NCBI GenBank assembly: GCA_003725745.1
Contig: RHDP01000001.1
Coordinates: 2,325,501-2,389,500 of the forward strand
Source: Streptomyces sp. I6
Lineage (GTDB): Bacteria > Actinomycetota > Actinomycetes > Streptomycetales > Streptomycetaceae
DNA: 64,000 nt
Direction of reading: 5' to 3'
Under the pieces are notes generated by a model. The model did not search any database. It was not told where the DNA came from and saw nothing but the letters and a program-made list of their open reading frames with translations. Below, piece by piece: positions 30,283 through 39,437 of this stretch (positions within the stretch are counted from its first letter, which is position 1; the number at the start of each line of letters is the position of its first letter). Made by a program: the position numbers and the translations under genes.

Positions 30283-30497
30283 CCCGATGTCCGATGACAC
30301 CGACCCGCCATGCTCGCCTCGCGGCAAGTGGTCCCTCTGGGGGACGAAGGTTGGGCCCGGGGGCTTGGATCGGGCCGGTGCCACACACAGGCTAACAAAG
30401 AGTCCCCGAAGGTGATTCCCCCTTGGCGAGTTGACCCGCTCGCCCGTCCGCCGCACCGGGCCGCCTCGCCCGGCCGACCCCGCCGACCCGGCCAAAC

Positions 30498-30594
30498 CCT
30501 CAGTCCCTCAGCCCGTCAGCCCCCTCAGCCCCTCAGCCCCTCAGCCCCTCAGTCCCTCAGTCCCTCAGTCCCTCAGTCCCTCAGTCCCTCAGCA
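30498..30594. repeat. 8-bp tandem repeat CCTCAGYC, 12 copies
   Basis: Seven units of CCTCAGTC, four of CCTCAGCC-like sequence (one CGTCAGCC, one extra C) and a terminal CCTCAGCA. The array begins outside helD and runs over its stop codon, so the last codons and the TGA of helD are themselves made of repeat units. With an 8-bp unit, expansion downstream of the stop would not change the protein. Confidence 0.9.
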
Positions 30595-32866
30595 GGTCCG
30601 GGACCCCGTCCGCGTCCGGCTCGTCGCGCCGGCCGGAGACCACCGTGAGCCGCTGGGTGGCGCGGGTCAGCGCCACGTACAGCACCCGCAGACCGGCCGG
30701 CGACTCGTCGGCGATCTCCGCGGGGGACACCACCACCGTCGCGTCGTACTCCAGCCCCTTCGCCTCCAGCGAGCCGAGGGCGACCGCGCGGTCGCCGAGT
30801 CCGTCGAGCCAGCGGGCGGCCTCCTCGCGCCGGTCCATCGCGACGACGACGCCGACGGTGCCGTCGACCTCGTCCAGCAGGCGCCGGGTCTCCTGCCGCA
30901 CCGTCCGCTCCAGGTCTCCCGCGGCCACCGCGAACCGGGGCCGCAGGCCCGTCGAGCGGACGGCGCGGGGCGCCACCATCCCCGGCATGGCCAGCGTCAG
31001 CACCCGGGCGGCCAGCTCGGCGACCTCGGAGGGGTTGCGGTAGTTCACGGTGAGCTCGAAGCGGCGGCGCGGCCGGGAGCCGAGGCCCTCGTCGCGTGCC
31101 TCGGCGGCCTCGTCCGGGTCCGACCAGGACGACTGGGCGGGGTCCCCCACGATCGTCCAGGTGGCGTGCCGCCCGCGGCGGCCGACCATCCGCCACTGCA
31201 TGGGCGTGAGGTCCTGCGCCTCGTCGACGATGACATGGGCGTATTCGGTGCGCTCCGCGGCGAGCCGCTCGGCGCGCTCGCGCTGGGACTCCTCGCGCTG
31301 CGGCATCAGCTCCTCCAGCCCGGTGAGCTGGTCCAGCGGGTCGACCTCGCGCTTCCGCTTCGGGCGGCCGGGGGAGCCGAGGATCGCCTGCAACTCGTCG
31401 AGGACCGCCACGTCGTGGACGGACAGGCCGTCGCGTCTCAGGCTGCGGGCGACCCTGCGCACCTCGCCGGGGTTGAGGACGCGGCGGGACCAGCGGCCCA
31501 GCCGCCGCTCGTCGGCCATCGCGGCGAGCACCCCGCGCGGTGTCAGCTCGGGCCACCACGCGTCCAGGAAGCCGGCGAACGCGTCCTCCGAGCTGACGTC
31601 CTCGTCGAAGGAGGACCGCAGCTCGGCGGCGAGTTCCGGGTCGCTGTGCCGTCCGGCCGCCCCCGACCTGGCGTACAGGGCGTCCAGGAGCAGTCTGCGG
31701 GCGCGCGGCCGCAGCAGGTTGACGGGCGCGGTGCCGCCGAGGACGCTGTGGCGGATCCGCTGGAGTTCGTCGGCCTCCAGCTCCAGCCGGCGGCCGAAGG
31801 CCACGACCCGCAGCCGGTCGGGCGGGCCGCCGAGTTCCAGGGCGCCGCGGGCCGCCTTGCGCAGCACCTTCGCCATCCGCAGGGAGCCCTTGACGCGGGC
31901 GACCGCCGGATCGTCGTACACCGTGGCCTCGGCGCCGTCCACCAGGGAGCCCACCGCCCGGATCGCGACCTGCCCCTCCTCGCCCAGCGAGGGCAGCACG
32001 CCCTCGGTGTAGGCGACCAGCAGCGGGGTCGGGGAGACGACGAGGATGCCGCCGGCGTACCGGCGCCGGTCCTGGTAGAGCAGGTACGCGGCCCGGTGCA
32101 GCGCGACGGCCGTCTTCCCGGTGCCGGGTCCGCCGGAGACCTCCGTGACCGAGGCCGCGGGTGCCCTGATCACCAGGTCCTGCTCGGCCTGGATGGAGGA
32201 CACGATGTCCCGCATGGTGTGGGTACGGGCCTGGCCGAGCGCGGCCATCAGGGCACCGTCGCCGATGACGGGCAGTTCGGCGCCGCCGAGGCGGGCGGTC
32301 AGCTCGGGGCGCATCAGGTCGTCCTCGACGCCGAGGACCCGGCGGCCCTTGGAGCGGATGACCCGGCGGCGCACCACACGGCCGGGGTCGACCGGCGTGG
32401 AGCGGTAGAAGGGCGCCGCGGCGGGCGCCCGCCAGTCGATGACCAGGGGCGCGTAGTCGGAGTCGAGCACGCCGATCCGGCCGATGTGGAGCGTCTCGGC
32501 GATGTCGGCGTGCTGCCCCTTCTCGTCCGACCGCACGGCGTCCTCGGCGGGCTCGACGGAGGTGTACGCACCGTCGGGCCCCCTCTTGCCGTCCTTGCCG
32601 CGCAGCAGGTCGATCCGGCCGAAGAGGAAGTCCTCGAACTCGCTGTTGAGCCGGTTGAGGTGGATCCCGGCGCGGAACACCTGGGCGTCCCGTTCGGCGA
32701 GCGCGCCGGGCGTGCCGACCTGGCCGCGTTTGGCGGCGTCGTCCATCAGGAACTCCGCCTCGTGGATCTTCTCCTCGAGGCGGCGGTACACCTGGTCCAG
32801 ATGGTCCTGTTCGACAAGGATCTCGCGGTCCCGGACCGAGTCGACAGCGGCTTCCTGCGCGGCCAC
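30581..32866 (-). CDS. helD: HelD-type RNA-polymerase-associated helicase
   Basis: 761-residue UvrD-like SF1 ATPase. An N-terminal coiled coil (residues about 10-85, the part that enters the RNAP secondary channel in HelD) precedes the conserved LVIDWRAPAAAPFYRST block. Walker A GGPGTGKT is at 245-252, then VIVDEAQDLTPMQWRM and the C-terminal helicase motifs LEAKGLEYDATVVV and YVALTRATQRL. HelD proteins release stalled RNA polymerase from DNA using ATP. Start GTG 32866 has AAGGGGG upstream. I saw no rifamycin-associated element, so it looks like the housekeeping paralogue rather than HelR. Confidence 0.9.
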   Translation of the reverse strand: MAAQEAAVDSVRDREILVEQDHLDQVYRRLEEKIHEAEFLMDDAAKRGQVGTPGALAERDAQVFRAGIHLNRLNSEFEDFLFGRIDLLRGKDGKRGPDGAYTSVEPAEDAVRSDEKGQHADIAETLHIGRIGVLDSDYAPLVIDWRAPAAAPFYRSTPVDPGRVVRRRVIRSKGRRVLGVEDDLMRPELTARLGGAELPVIGDGALMAALGQARTHTMRDIVSSIQAEQDLVIRAPAASVTEVSGGPGTGKTAVALHRAAYLLYQDRRRYAGGILVVSPTPLLVAYTEGVLPSLGEEGQVAIRAVGSLVDGAEATVYDDPAVARVKGSLRMAKVLRKAARGALELGGPPDRLRVVAFGRRLELEADELQRIRHSVLGGTAPVNLLRPRARRLLLDALYARSGAAGRHSDPELAAELRSSFDEDVSSEDAFAGFLDAWWPELTPRGVLAAMADERRLGRWSRRVLNPGEVRRVARSLRRDGLSVHDVAVLDELQAILGSPGRPKRKREVDPLDQLTGLEELMPQREESQRERAERLAAERTEYAHVIVDEAQDLTPMQWRMVGRRGRHATWTIVGDPAQSSWSDPDEAAEARDEGLGSRPRRRFELTVNYRNPSEVAELAARVLTLAMPGMVAPRAVRSTGLRPRFAVAAGDLERTVRQETRRLLDEVDGTVGVVVAMDRREEAARWLDGLGDRAVALGSLEAKGLEYDATVVVSPAEIADESPAGLRVLYVALTRATQRLTVVSGRRDEPDADGVPDLLRD

Positions 32867-32968
32867 CGTGGCCCCCTTCTGACGTGCACTGGGCAGCCGT
32901 CAACCGTACGCGAAGGGGGCCGTTATGTCAGGCGGGAGGTCCGCTGTCGTGTTCCGGGTGTCCTCGGC

Positions 32969-33820
32969 TCAGGCGCCGACCTCCACCAGGCGCTTCCCGT
33001 CGAAGGTGCGGACCTCGAAGTGATCGATCTCGTTGCGATCCATGGCGGCGCCGCCGTGGATGTACAGCGGCTTCCTGGCCTCCTTGTCCGTACTGTCCGC
33101 GATGCCGTAACCGCGCTCCGGGACTGACCAGGAACTCACGACCTCCTCCTCGCCGCTCTTGGAGACGGCGACGAGGCTGCACTTCAGCGGACCCTTGACG
33201 TTCTTGAGTTCCAGGACCGCGTGGGTGCCCCAGCCCTTCTCCTCCAGCCCGACGGTGGCGGAGACCCGGGTGGCCGCGTCCGTCGCCTCGACCTTCTCGT
33301 CCATGCCGTCGAAGAACACGTCCTCCGCCGCACTGGTCGGATGGGCTGCCGCGGCGTTGCCCGCCGTGGCGTCGTCCTGGGTGACGACCACCGCGACGGC
33401 TGGTCCTCCCAGGATGAGCACGGCCGACGCCGCGATCATGTACATACTCCGGCGGCGCTTCCGGGAGCGCTTCACCGCCACCTCGTCCACGAGCCGGTCC
33501 AGCAGCTGCGGGCTCGGCGCCGTCGGGACCGTGGCCGCGGAACGGGCCGGGGGCTGCATGATCCTGCTGTCGAAGGGCAGCGCGGTCGGCTGCTCGGGAA
33601 CGGCCGGTCGCGCCGGCGCCTCGGCGAGCATCGCCAGCATCGGCTCCATGCCCGCGAACTCCTCGAGGTGGGCGGCACAGATGTCGCAGCCGGCCAGATG
33701 CGCCTCGAACGCGGTGGCTTCAGCGTCGTCGAGGATGCCGAGGACGTACGCCCCGGCCGTCTCGTGGACCGACCCCTCTTCGGACTGTCCGAACTGCCCG
33801 AACTGGTCCTGCCTGTTCAT
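32969..33820 (-). CDS. rsuA: anti-sigma factor (ZAS type), RsuA
   Basis: 283 residues. The N-terminal zinc anti-sigma domain has H41-x3-C45-x2-C48 (HLAGCDIC). A single membrane span at about 126-146 (MIAASAVLILGGPAVAVVV) follows a Lys/Arg cluster, and about 135 residues lie outside. It sequesters SigU at the membrane. Coding overlap of 4 bp (ATGA) with sigU and the position next to helD match what I recall for S. coelicolor SCO2953/2954. Confidence 0.92.
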   Translation of the reverse strand: MNRQDQFGQFGQSEEGSVHETAGAYVLGILDDAEATAFEAHLAGCDICAAHLEEFAGMEPMLAMLAEAPARPAVPEQPTALPFDSRIMQPPARSAATVPTAPSPQLLDRLVDEVAVKRSRKRRRSMYMIAASAVLILGGPAVAVVVTQDDATAGNAAAAHPTSAAEDVFFDGMDEKVEATDAATRVSATVGLEEKGWGTHAVLELKNVKGPLKCSLVAVSKSGEEEVVSSWSVPERGYGIADSTDKEARKPLYIHGGAAMDRNEIDHFEVRTFDGKRLVEVGA

Positions 33821-34404
33821 GCCGTGACCCCCCTCTCCTCCAGAGCGAGCTTCATGGAACGCAATGCGTAGAACACCCGGGACCGCACGGTCCCGCTGGG
33901 TATGCCGAGCTTCTCGGCCGCCTCATTGACCGTACGCCCTTTGAAATACGTCTCGACGAGTACTTCCCTGTGAGCAGGGGTCAAATCATCGAGCGCATCG
34001 GATAGCGTCATCAGCCACAACGCCTTGTCGATCTCGTCCTCCGCGGGCATGACCTCCAGCGGCGACGGGTCGACCTCCTGCGGCCGGGCCTGCCGGCTGC
34101 GGTGACCGTCGATGACGATACGCCGTGCGACCGTCACCAGCCAGGGTCGGACAGAGCCGGTGGCCCGATTGAGCTGACCGGCATTCTTCCAGGCACGGAT
34201 GAGCGTCTCCTGTACCACGTCCTCGGCACGCTGGCGGTCGCCGGCCACGAGGCGGAGCACATAGGCGAGGAGGGGTCCGGCGTGCTCCTGATACAGCACG
34301 CGCATCAGCTCCTCGTCAGGGACGGATGTGCTGGTGCGCGACGAGTCGGCGCGATGCCGGGCCCTACCTGAACGGTCATCGGCCACGGCGGCATCCTTGC
34401 GCAC
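33817..34404 (-). CDS. sigU: ECF RNA polymerase sigma factor SigU
   Basis: 195 residues with sigma-70 regions 2 (LYQEHAGPLLAYVLRLVAGDRQRAEDVVQETLIRAWKN) and 4 (ALDDLTPAHREVLVETYFKGRTVNEAAEKLGIPSGTVRSRVFYALRSMK). GTG 34404 has GGGAGG 6 nt upstream. It is co-transcribed with rsuA. The promoter lies in the 185-bp gap to the CGNR gene; I could not identify an autoregulatory promoter with confidence. In S. coelicolor SigU release affects differentiation and secretion (family knowledge). Confidence 0.94.
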   Translation of the reverse strand: MRKDAAVADDRSGRARHRADSSRTSTSVPDEELMRVLYQEHAGPLLAYVLRLVAGDRQRAEDVVQETLIRAWKNAGQLNRATGSVRPWLVTVARRIVIDGHRSRQARPQEVDPSPLEVMPAEDEIDKALWLMTLSDALDDLTPAHREVLVETYFKGRTVNEAAEKLGIPSGTVRSRVFYALRSMKLALEERGVTA

Positions 34405-34588
34405 CTGAACCTCCCGGTCGAGACCCTGTCTGATGTCTGACTGCTTATCTGTCGTCCATCACTACGGAGGAGTCCGCCGATCCACTCAACGCGAGCGGGA
34501 AAAACTTTCGGGATTCTTCGGCGGGATGCCGAGAACAGCGTCGGCCCGGTGCGCATTACGGGTGGTACCGGCACAAGATGACGGTGTG

Positions 34589-35179
34589 TCAGGCCTGGGT
34601 GACGGCGGCGCGGCGCCGGTGCCGGGCCACCCGCTCCCGGTTGCCGCACACCTCGCTGGAGCACCAGCGGCGGCGCCGGCCCCGGGATGTGTCCAGATAC
34701 ACACGGCGGCAGCCGTCGCCCTCGCAGCGGCGGAGCCGGCCGCGGGCCACCGGGTCGGTGAGCAGGTCCACGGCGTCGCGGGCGACGGCGGCGAGCAGCG
34801 CGGCGCACTCGGGGCGGGAGATCGGGGCCCGGACGAGTTCGCCGTCGTCGTCGCGCACGGCGGTGACGGCGGGCGGGGCGGTGGCGGCGAACGCGTTGAG
34901 CCGTGCCAGGGGCCCGTCGGGACCACCGTGGCGCACCGGTGCGGGTCCCCCCGTACGGCGGTCGATCTGGGCGTCCACCAGACCTCCCACACAGGCGCGG
35001 AGTTCCCGGAACGGCGCGACCCAGCGGGCGTTCACCGCGCCCAGCGGTGTGCCCGGTGGCAGCAGACCGGCCGCCATGAGCCAGCTGCCGAGCTCTTCGC
35101 GGCCCTCCGGCCGCGCCGCCACGAGATCCAGGCAGACGCGCCCGGAGTCGAACCGCCCGTCGTTCGAGCCGATGCCCAT
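34589..35179 (-). CDS. CGNR zinc-finger (ABATE domain) regulator
   Basis: 196 residues. The N-terminal ABATE/DUF1470 domain (FDSGRVCLDLVAARPEGREELGSWL) is followed by the C-terminal zinc finger CEGDGCRRVYLDTSRGRRRRWCSSEVCGNRERVARHR, the CGNR signature. Probably a stress-responsive DNA-binding protein. ATG 35179 is chosen by homology; it has no clear Shine-Dalgarno and the frame is open further upstream. Confidence 0.9.
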   Translation of the reverse strand: MGIGSNDGRFDSGRVCLDLVAARPEGREELGSWLMAAGLLPPGTPLGAVNARWVAPFRELRACVGGLVDAQIDRRTGGPAPVRHGGPDGPLARLNAFAATAPPAVTAVRDDDGELVRAPISRPECAALLAAVARDAVDLLTDPVARGRLRRCEGDGCRRVYLDTSRGRRRRWCSSEVCGNRERVARHRRRAAVTQA

Positions 35180-35470
35180 GGGTTCAGGGTGCCCGGGCGA
35201 ACGCGCCGCGTGAACCCCCCGCGCGCGGTCCCCCGGGCGCGGTATCCCGGATGCGGTATCCCGGGTGGGTGGCGGGACCGGATGCACTCCGGCCGCCCGC
35301 GGGACGGGGCAGGCGCGCCCCCGCTCCCCGGGCGGCAGGCATCCCGCCCCGGGCGTCCGCGCGTTCGCCCGCCCACGACCCCCCGCGGATCCCGTGACCT
35401 CCGTGGCCCCACGTGACCCCGTGACCCCCGTGACCCCCGTAACCCCCGTGACACGAGCGTCCCCGGCCCG
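35180..35470. other. 291-bp intergenic region with a 9-bp repeat
   Basis: Extremely GC-rich spacer upstream of the CGNR gene. Apart from four GTGACCCCC-like units (35413-35452) I see nothing interpretable in it. Confidence 0.5.
35413..35452. repeat. 9-bp tandem repeat GTGACCCCC, about 4.5 copies
   Basis: Units start at 35413 (8 bp), 35421, 35430, 35439 (GTAACCCCC) and 35448 (partial), ending 19 bp before the nnaR stop codon. Confidence 0.8.
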
Positions 35471-36625
35471 TCAGGTGTCCGCGTACTTGGTGCCGGCCGC
35501 CGGGTCGAGGGCGAGGCGGTAGCCGCGCTTCACCACGGTCTGGATGAGGTTGGCGACGCCGAGTGCGGTGCGCAGACGGGCCATCGCCGTCTCCACGGCG
35601 TGCTCGTCCCGCCCGGCGCCGGGCAGCGCACGCAGCAGATCGGCGCGGGAGACCACCCAGCCGGGGCGGCGGGCCAGGGCGTTGAGCAGCGACATCCCGG
35701 CCGGCGGCACCGGGCGGACACGGCCGTCGACGAGGACGGCATGGCCGCGGATCTCGACCCGGTGGCCGGCCACCGGCAGCGTCCGGGCCCGTGCGGGCAG
35801 CTCCACGCAGAGCAGTTGCACGAGCGGGCCGAGCCGGAACCGCTCGGGCTGGACCGTGTCCAGCCCGAGCGCCTGGAGCGGAAGGGCCGTGACCGGCCCC
35901 ACACAGGCCGGGAGCACATCGTGGGCGAGTGCGTCCAGCAGCTCCGGCAGCAGCCCGCGCTCCTCGGCACGGGAGAACAGCGACGCCGCGGCCGGGGCGC
36001 TCGTGAACGTCAGCGCGTTCAGCGACCGCCCCACCGCCGCGTCGAGCAGCCGGTCAAGCGGAGCGAGATCATCCGGCGGCATCCACCGGTAGACGGGGAC
36101 GACGACGACCTCGGCGCCCCCGGCCCGCAGCGCCTCCACGAACCCGGGCAGCGGCTCACCGTGCAGTTGCAGCGCCACCCGGCGGTCCGCGACGCCCTCG
36201 GCCAGCAGCCGGTCGAGCACCTCGGCCATCGACTCGGACGTGGGCGACCACGCCTCCGTCAGACCGGCCGCCCGGATCGCACCCTTCACCTTCGGCCCGC
36301 GGGCGAGGAGTTCGACACCGCGCAGGCAGGAGAGCAGTTCCTCGCCGAAACCCCAGCCGTCGGCCGCCTCCACCCAGCCCCGGAATCCGATGGCGGTGGT
36401 GGCGACCACCACGTCCGGGGCGTCGTCGATGAGCTCCCTGGTGGCGGTGAGCAACTCGCCGTCGTCCGCGAGGGGAACGATCCGCAGGGCGGGCGCGTGG
36501 AGCACCGTCGCCCCGCGCCGTTGCAGCAGCGCGGCGAGTTCGTCCGCGCGCCGGGCCGCGGTGACCCCCACCGTGAAGCCCGCGAGCGGGGCGACCGCGG
36601 GAGCGCCGTGCTGTTCCTGGTACAT
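35471..36625 (-). CDS. nnaR: NnaR-type nitrate regulator: uroporphyrinogen-III synthase-like domain plus winged HTH
   Basis: 384 residues. Residues about 10-260 form a HemD-like fold (FTVGVTAARRADELAALLQRRGATVLHAPALRIVPL); the C-terminal 100 are an OmpR-type winged helix (RVEIRGHAVLVDGRVRPV, LRALPGAGRDEHAVETAMARLRTALG, TVVKRGYRLAL). The fusion and the adjacent narK match NnaR (SCO2958), which works with GlnR on nitrate/nitrite assimilation genes. It is unlikely to be the heme-pathway HemD. ATG 36625 lacks a good ribosome site. It is transcribed after narK, 75 bp apart. Confidence 0.88.
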   Translation of the reverse strand: MYQEQHGAPAVAPLAGFTVGVTAARRADELAALLQRRGATVLHAPALRIVPLADDGELLTATRELIDDAPDVVVATTAIGFRGWVEAADGWGFGEELLSCLRGVELLARGPKVKGAIRAAGLTEAWSPTSESMAEVLDRLLAEGVADRRVALQLHGEPLPGFVEALRAGGAEVVVVPVYRWMPPDDLAPLDRLLDAAVGRSLNALTFTSAPAAASLFSRAEERGLLPELLDALAHDVLPACVGPVTALPLQALGLDTVQPERFRLGPLVQLLCVELPARARTLPVAGHRVEIRGHAVLVDGRVRPVPPAGMSLLNALARRPGWVVSRADLLRALPGAGRDEHAVETAMARLRTALGVANLIQTVVKRGYRLALDPAAGTKYADT

Positions 36626-36700
36626 GCCGACCGAGCCTGGCAAGGGTGCGTGACAGGCTCGGTTCGGCTGCGTTTCCCCGTGGTTACGAGGCACTCCTGC

Positions 36701-38053
36701 TCACACCTCGGCGTAGCTGAGCTGCGGCTTCGTCTCGGTCGTGGCGGCCGGCCCGGCGGTGCGTGCGGGCTTGCGAAGGTATACCGCCCAGGTGACCGCG
36801 CAGCACACCGCGTAGCAGACGAGGAAGGCGACGAAGGCGCCCGTGCCCGTCCCGGCGGTGAGGAACGACTGCCGGAAGGCCAGGTTGATGGCGAGCCCGC
36901 CGAGCGCGCCCACCGCGCCGATGAGCCCCATCGACGCCCCGGACAGCCGGCGCCCGTACGCCTCGGCCGCCTCTCCCGTCATGCCGCCCGCCAGCGCCTT
37001 GGCCTGGAAGATGCCGGGGATCATCTTGTACGTGGAGCCGTTGCCGAGCCCGCTGAGGATGAACAGGGCGATGAAGCCGGCCAGGAACACCGGCAGCGAC
37101 TCGGACACGGAGGCGAGGATGACGGCGACGGTGGCCGCGGCCATCGCGGCGAAGGTCCACAGCGTGATCCTGGCCCCGCCGAAGCGGTCCGCGAGCGAGC
37201 CGCCGACGGGCCGGATGAGGGAGCCGAGCAGCGGCCCGATGAAGGTGAGCGACGCGGCCTGCAGCGGGGTGCGCCCGAACTGGGTCTGGAGCACGAGGCC
37301 GAAGGCGAAGCTGTAGCCGATGAAGGAGCCGAACGTCCCGATGTAGAGGAACGACATGATCCAGGTGTGCGGGTCCCCGGCCGCCTCCTTCGCGGCTCCG
37401 GTGTCGTTCTTCACGGGCGCCAGGTTGTCCATGAACAGCGCGGCGCACAGGGCGGAGAGCACGATCAGCGGGATGTAGACGCCGAGGACGATCCTGGGCT
37501 GGGCGGCGCCCGCCAGCCCGATGACCAGCAGCCCGACGAGCTGCACCACGGGGACGCCGATGTTGCCGCCGCCCGCGTTCAGCCCGAGCGCCCAGCCCTT
37601 CCTCCGCAGCGGGAAGAAGGAGTTGATGTTGGTCATCGAGGAGGCGAAGTTGCCGCCGCCGACGCCGGTGAGCGCGGCCACCGCGAGGAACGTCCCGTAC
37701 GACGTGCCCGGCTCCATGACGGCGAACGCGGCCCCGGTCGGCAGCAGCAGCATCAGCGCGCTGAAGACCGTCCAGTTCCGGCCGCCGAAGCGGGCCACGG
37801 CGAAGGTGTACGGCACCCTGATCACGGCCCCGACCAGGGTCGCGGTCGCGATCAGGAAGAACTTGCCGGCGGGGTCGACCCCGTACTCGGGCCCCATGAA
37901 CAGGACCATCACGGACCACAGCGACCAGATGGAGAAGCCGATGTGCTCGGACAGGACGGAGAAGTAGAGGTTCCGCCGGGCGATCCGCTCGCCCCTCTCC
38001 TTCCAGAAGGTCTCGTCCTCCGGGTCCCACTGCTCGATCCACCTGCCGGCCAT
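36701..38053 (-). CDS. narK: nitrate/nitrite transporter (NarK/NasA MFS)
   Basis: 450 residues, 12 transmembrane helices. The nitrate-signature segments are visible: LTGVGGGNFASSMTNINSFFP and GWALGLNAGGGNIGVPVVQL. Imports nitrate or exports nitrite in the plasma membrane. ATG 38053 gives the family N-terminus MAGRWIEQWDPEDETFW. Co-directional with the regulator nnaR. I looked for a GlnR box upstream and found only partial matches. Confidence 0.93.
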   Translation of the reverse strand: MAGRWIEQWDPEDETFWKERGERIARRNLYFSVLSEHIGFSIWSLWSVMVLFMGPEYGVDPAGKFFLIATATLVGAVIRVPYTFAVARFGGRNWTVFSALMLLLPTGAAFAVMEPGTSYGTFLAVAALTGVGGGNFASSMTNINSFFPLRRKGWALGLNAGGGNIGVPVVQLVGLLVIGLAGAAQPRIVLGVYIPLIVLSALCAALFMDNLAPVKNDTGAAKEAAGDPHTWIMSFLYIGTFGSFIGYSFAFGLVLQTQFGRTPLQAASLTFIGPLLGSLIRPVGGSLADRFGGARITLWTFAAMAAATVAVILASVSESLPVFLAGFIALFILSGLGNGSTYKMIPGIFQAKALAGGMTGEAAEAYGRRLSGASMGLIGAVGALGGLAINLAFRQSFLTAGTGTGAFVAFLVCYAVCCAVTWAVYLRKPARTAGPAATTETKPQLSYAEV

Positions 38054-38160
38054 GGCGCGCCTCCACTGCTGCTCCGGGTAGTGGACCCGACGGTAGGCAG
38101 CGCCGGTTTCAGCTTCGTGGCGTGAGATGACCGGGGTGGAACCTTGCGCTCACCCGCTGC

Positions 38161-39437
38161 TCAGCCGCGGTGTGAGCGGGTCCCGCCGGGCCCCGTCCCG
38201 GCACGTGGCGCCTTTCGGCGCGTGGTGCCGTTCGGCCAGAGCCTCGGGCGGCGCTTGGCGGCGACGTCCTCCGCCCAGCCGAAGAGCATGATGCACGCGG
38301 CGATCAGAGCCCAGGTGAAGAGCAGGACCGGCACCCAGCTCTCCATCAACCAGGGGAGGTGCTTCCACATGATCTCGAAACCCCAGAGCTGGTTCCACAT
38401 CGTCGCGGCGCCGAGGATGCAGAGGTTGTGCCACAGATAGACCGTGACCGCGCGCGAGTTGAGCAGCGTGATCGTGCCGGCCCAGGCGCGCAGCCTCGGT
38501 GGCCACTCCCGCCAGGAAGGGCTGATGTGGAGCAGCAGCAGCACCGCGCCGAACGACCAGACGGCCTGTGCGAGCGGGATGCTGTCGAGGTCGTACCCGG
38601 TGCGGAAGCCCTCGCGCAGCGCCCACCACAGACCCACGGCCATGATCACGGGCGCGACGGACGGGATGATGTAGCGCGGCAGCCGGCGCAGGACGCCTTC
38701 CTGGTGCGCCATGCCGAGTATCCAGCAGGCGCCGAAGGTGCTGAAGTCGGTGATCGCGGAGTTGGTCCGGTCGGAGATCCACGGCATGTTGCCGGAGGCG
38801 ATGAGGGCCGACAGCGCCAGCGGTGCGACCAGCGTCAGCCACGGAACCCTGCGCAGCGCCCACAGCAGCAGCGGCGAGAGCATGACGTACCAGAGGTACG
38901 CCCGCAGGTACCAGAGCGGGCCGGCGAGGTTCTCACCCCACGATTCGCCGAGGATCCCGGGTACGCCCGCCAGTTCGGCCGCGTACGGCGGGTCGCTGAG
39001 CGGGACGATCCAGTACAGCAGGTGGAACCACCACCAGCCGGGGTACCCCTCGGCGTCGGGTCCCCAGCCCTGGAGCACCATGCCGGTCACGCCGACGGCG
39101 CCGAGCACCCACAGCGGGGGCAGCAGCCGCCTCATCCGCCGCGGATCACCTGGACCGCGGGCCGCTTGAGGGAGCGGGCCATCAGGTTGCCCGCCAGCGC
39201 GAACATCACGCCCATGGACGGGAAGAGGAGCGGCAGCCACGCCCAGCCGACCAGGTGGTAGAGGACGACCCGGAAGAGCGCGAGCGCGCGCAGCAGGTCG
39301 AAGTACAGGTCGCGGCCCCCGGTGGGCTCGGCGGCGGGTGCCTCCGGAGCCGGATTCCCGCCATGCCGCGTCGGTTCGAACGGGGTCGTGCCGGTGCTGC
39401 CGGTCGTTCCGGTGGTGCCGGTGGTGCCGGTGGTCAT
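38161..39437 (-). CDS. acyltransferase 3 family membrane protein (frameshifted; probable 1-base loss)
   Basis: About 425 residues when repaired. A Gly/Thr-repeat N-terminus (TTGTTGTTGTTGSTGTT) precedes RDLYFDLLRALALFRVVLYHLVGWAW, the acyltransferase-3 start with the catalytic-type His (YHLVG). After MARSLKRPAVQVIRG one base is missing near 39133-39140, then about ten membrane spans follow. ATG 39437 has GGAGG 8 nt upstream and overlaps the matB stop (ATGA). It would O-acylate a cell-surface polysaccharide, presumably the product of MatB. Confidence 0.85.

Noticed and set aside
35471-36625. Housekeeping uroporphyrinogen-III synthase (hemD)
   Set aside because: The C-terminal OmpR-type DNA-binding domain and adjacency to narK fit the nitrate regulator NnaR better, and no other heme genes are near.
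38054-38160. GlnR box upstream of narK
   Set aside because: Only scattered half-site matches; spacing does not fit the known consensus well enough to report.
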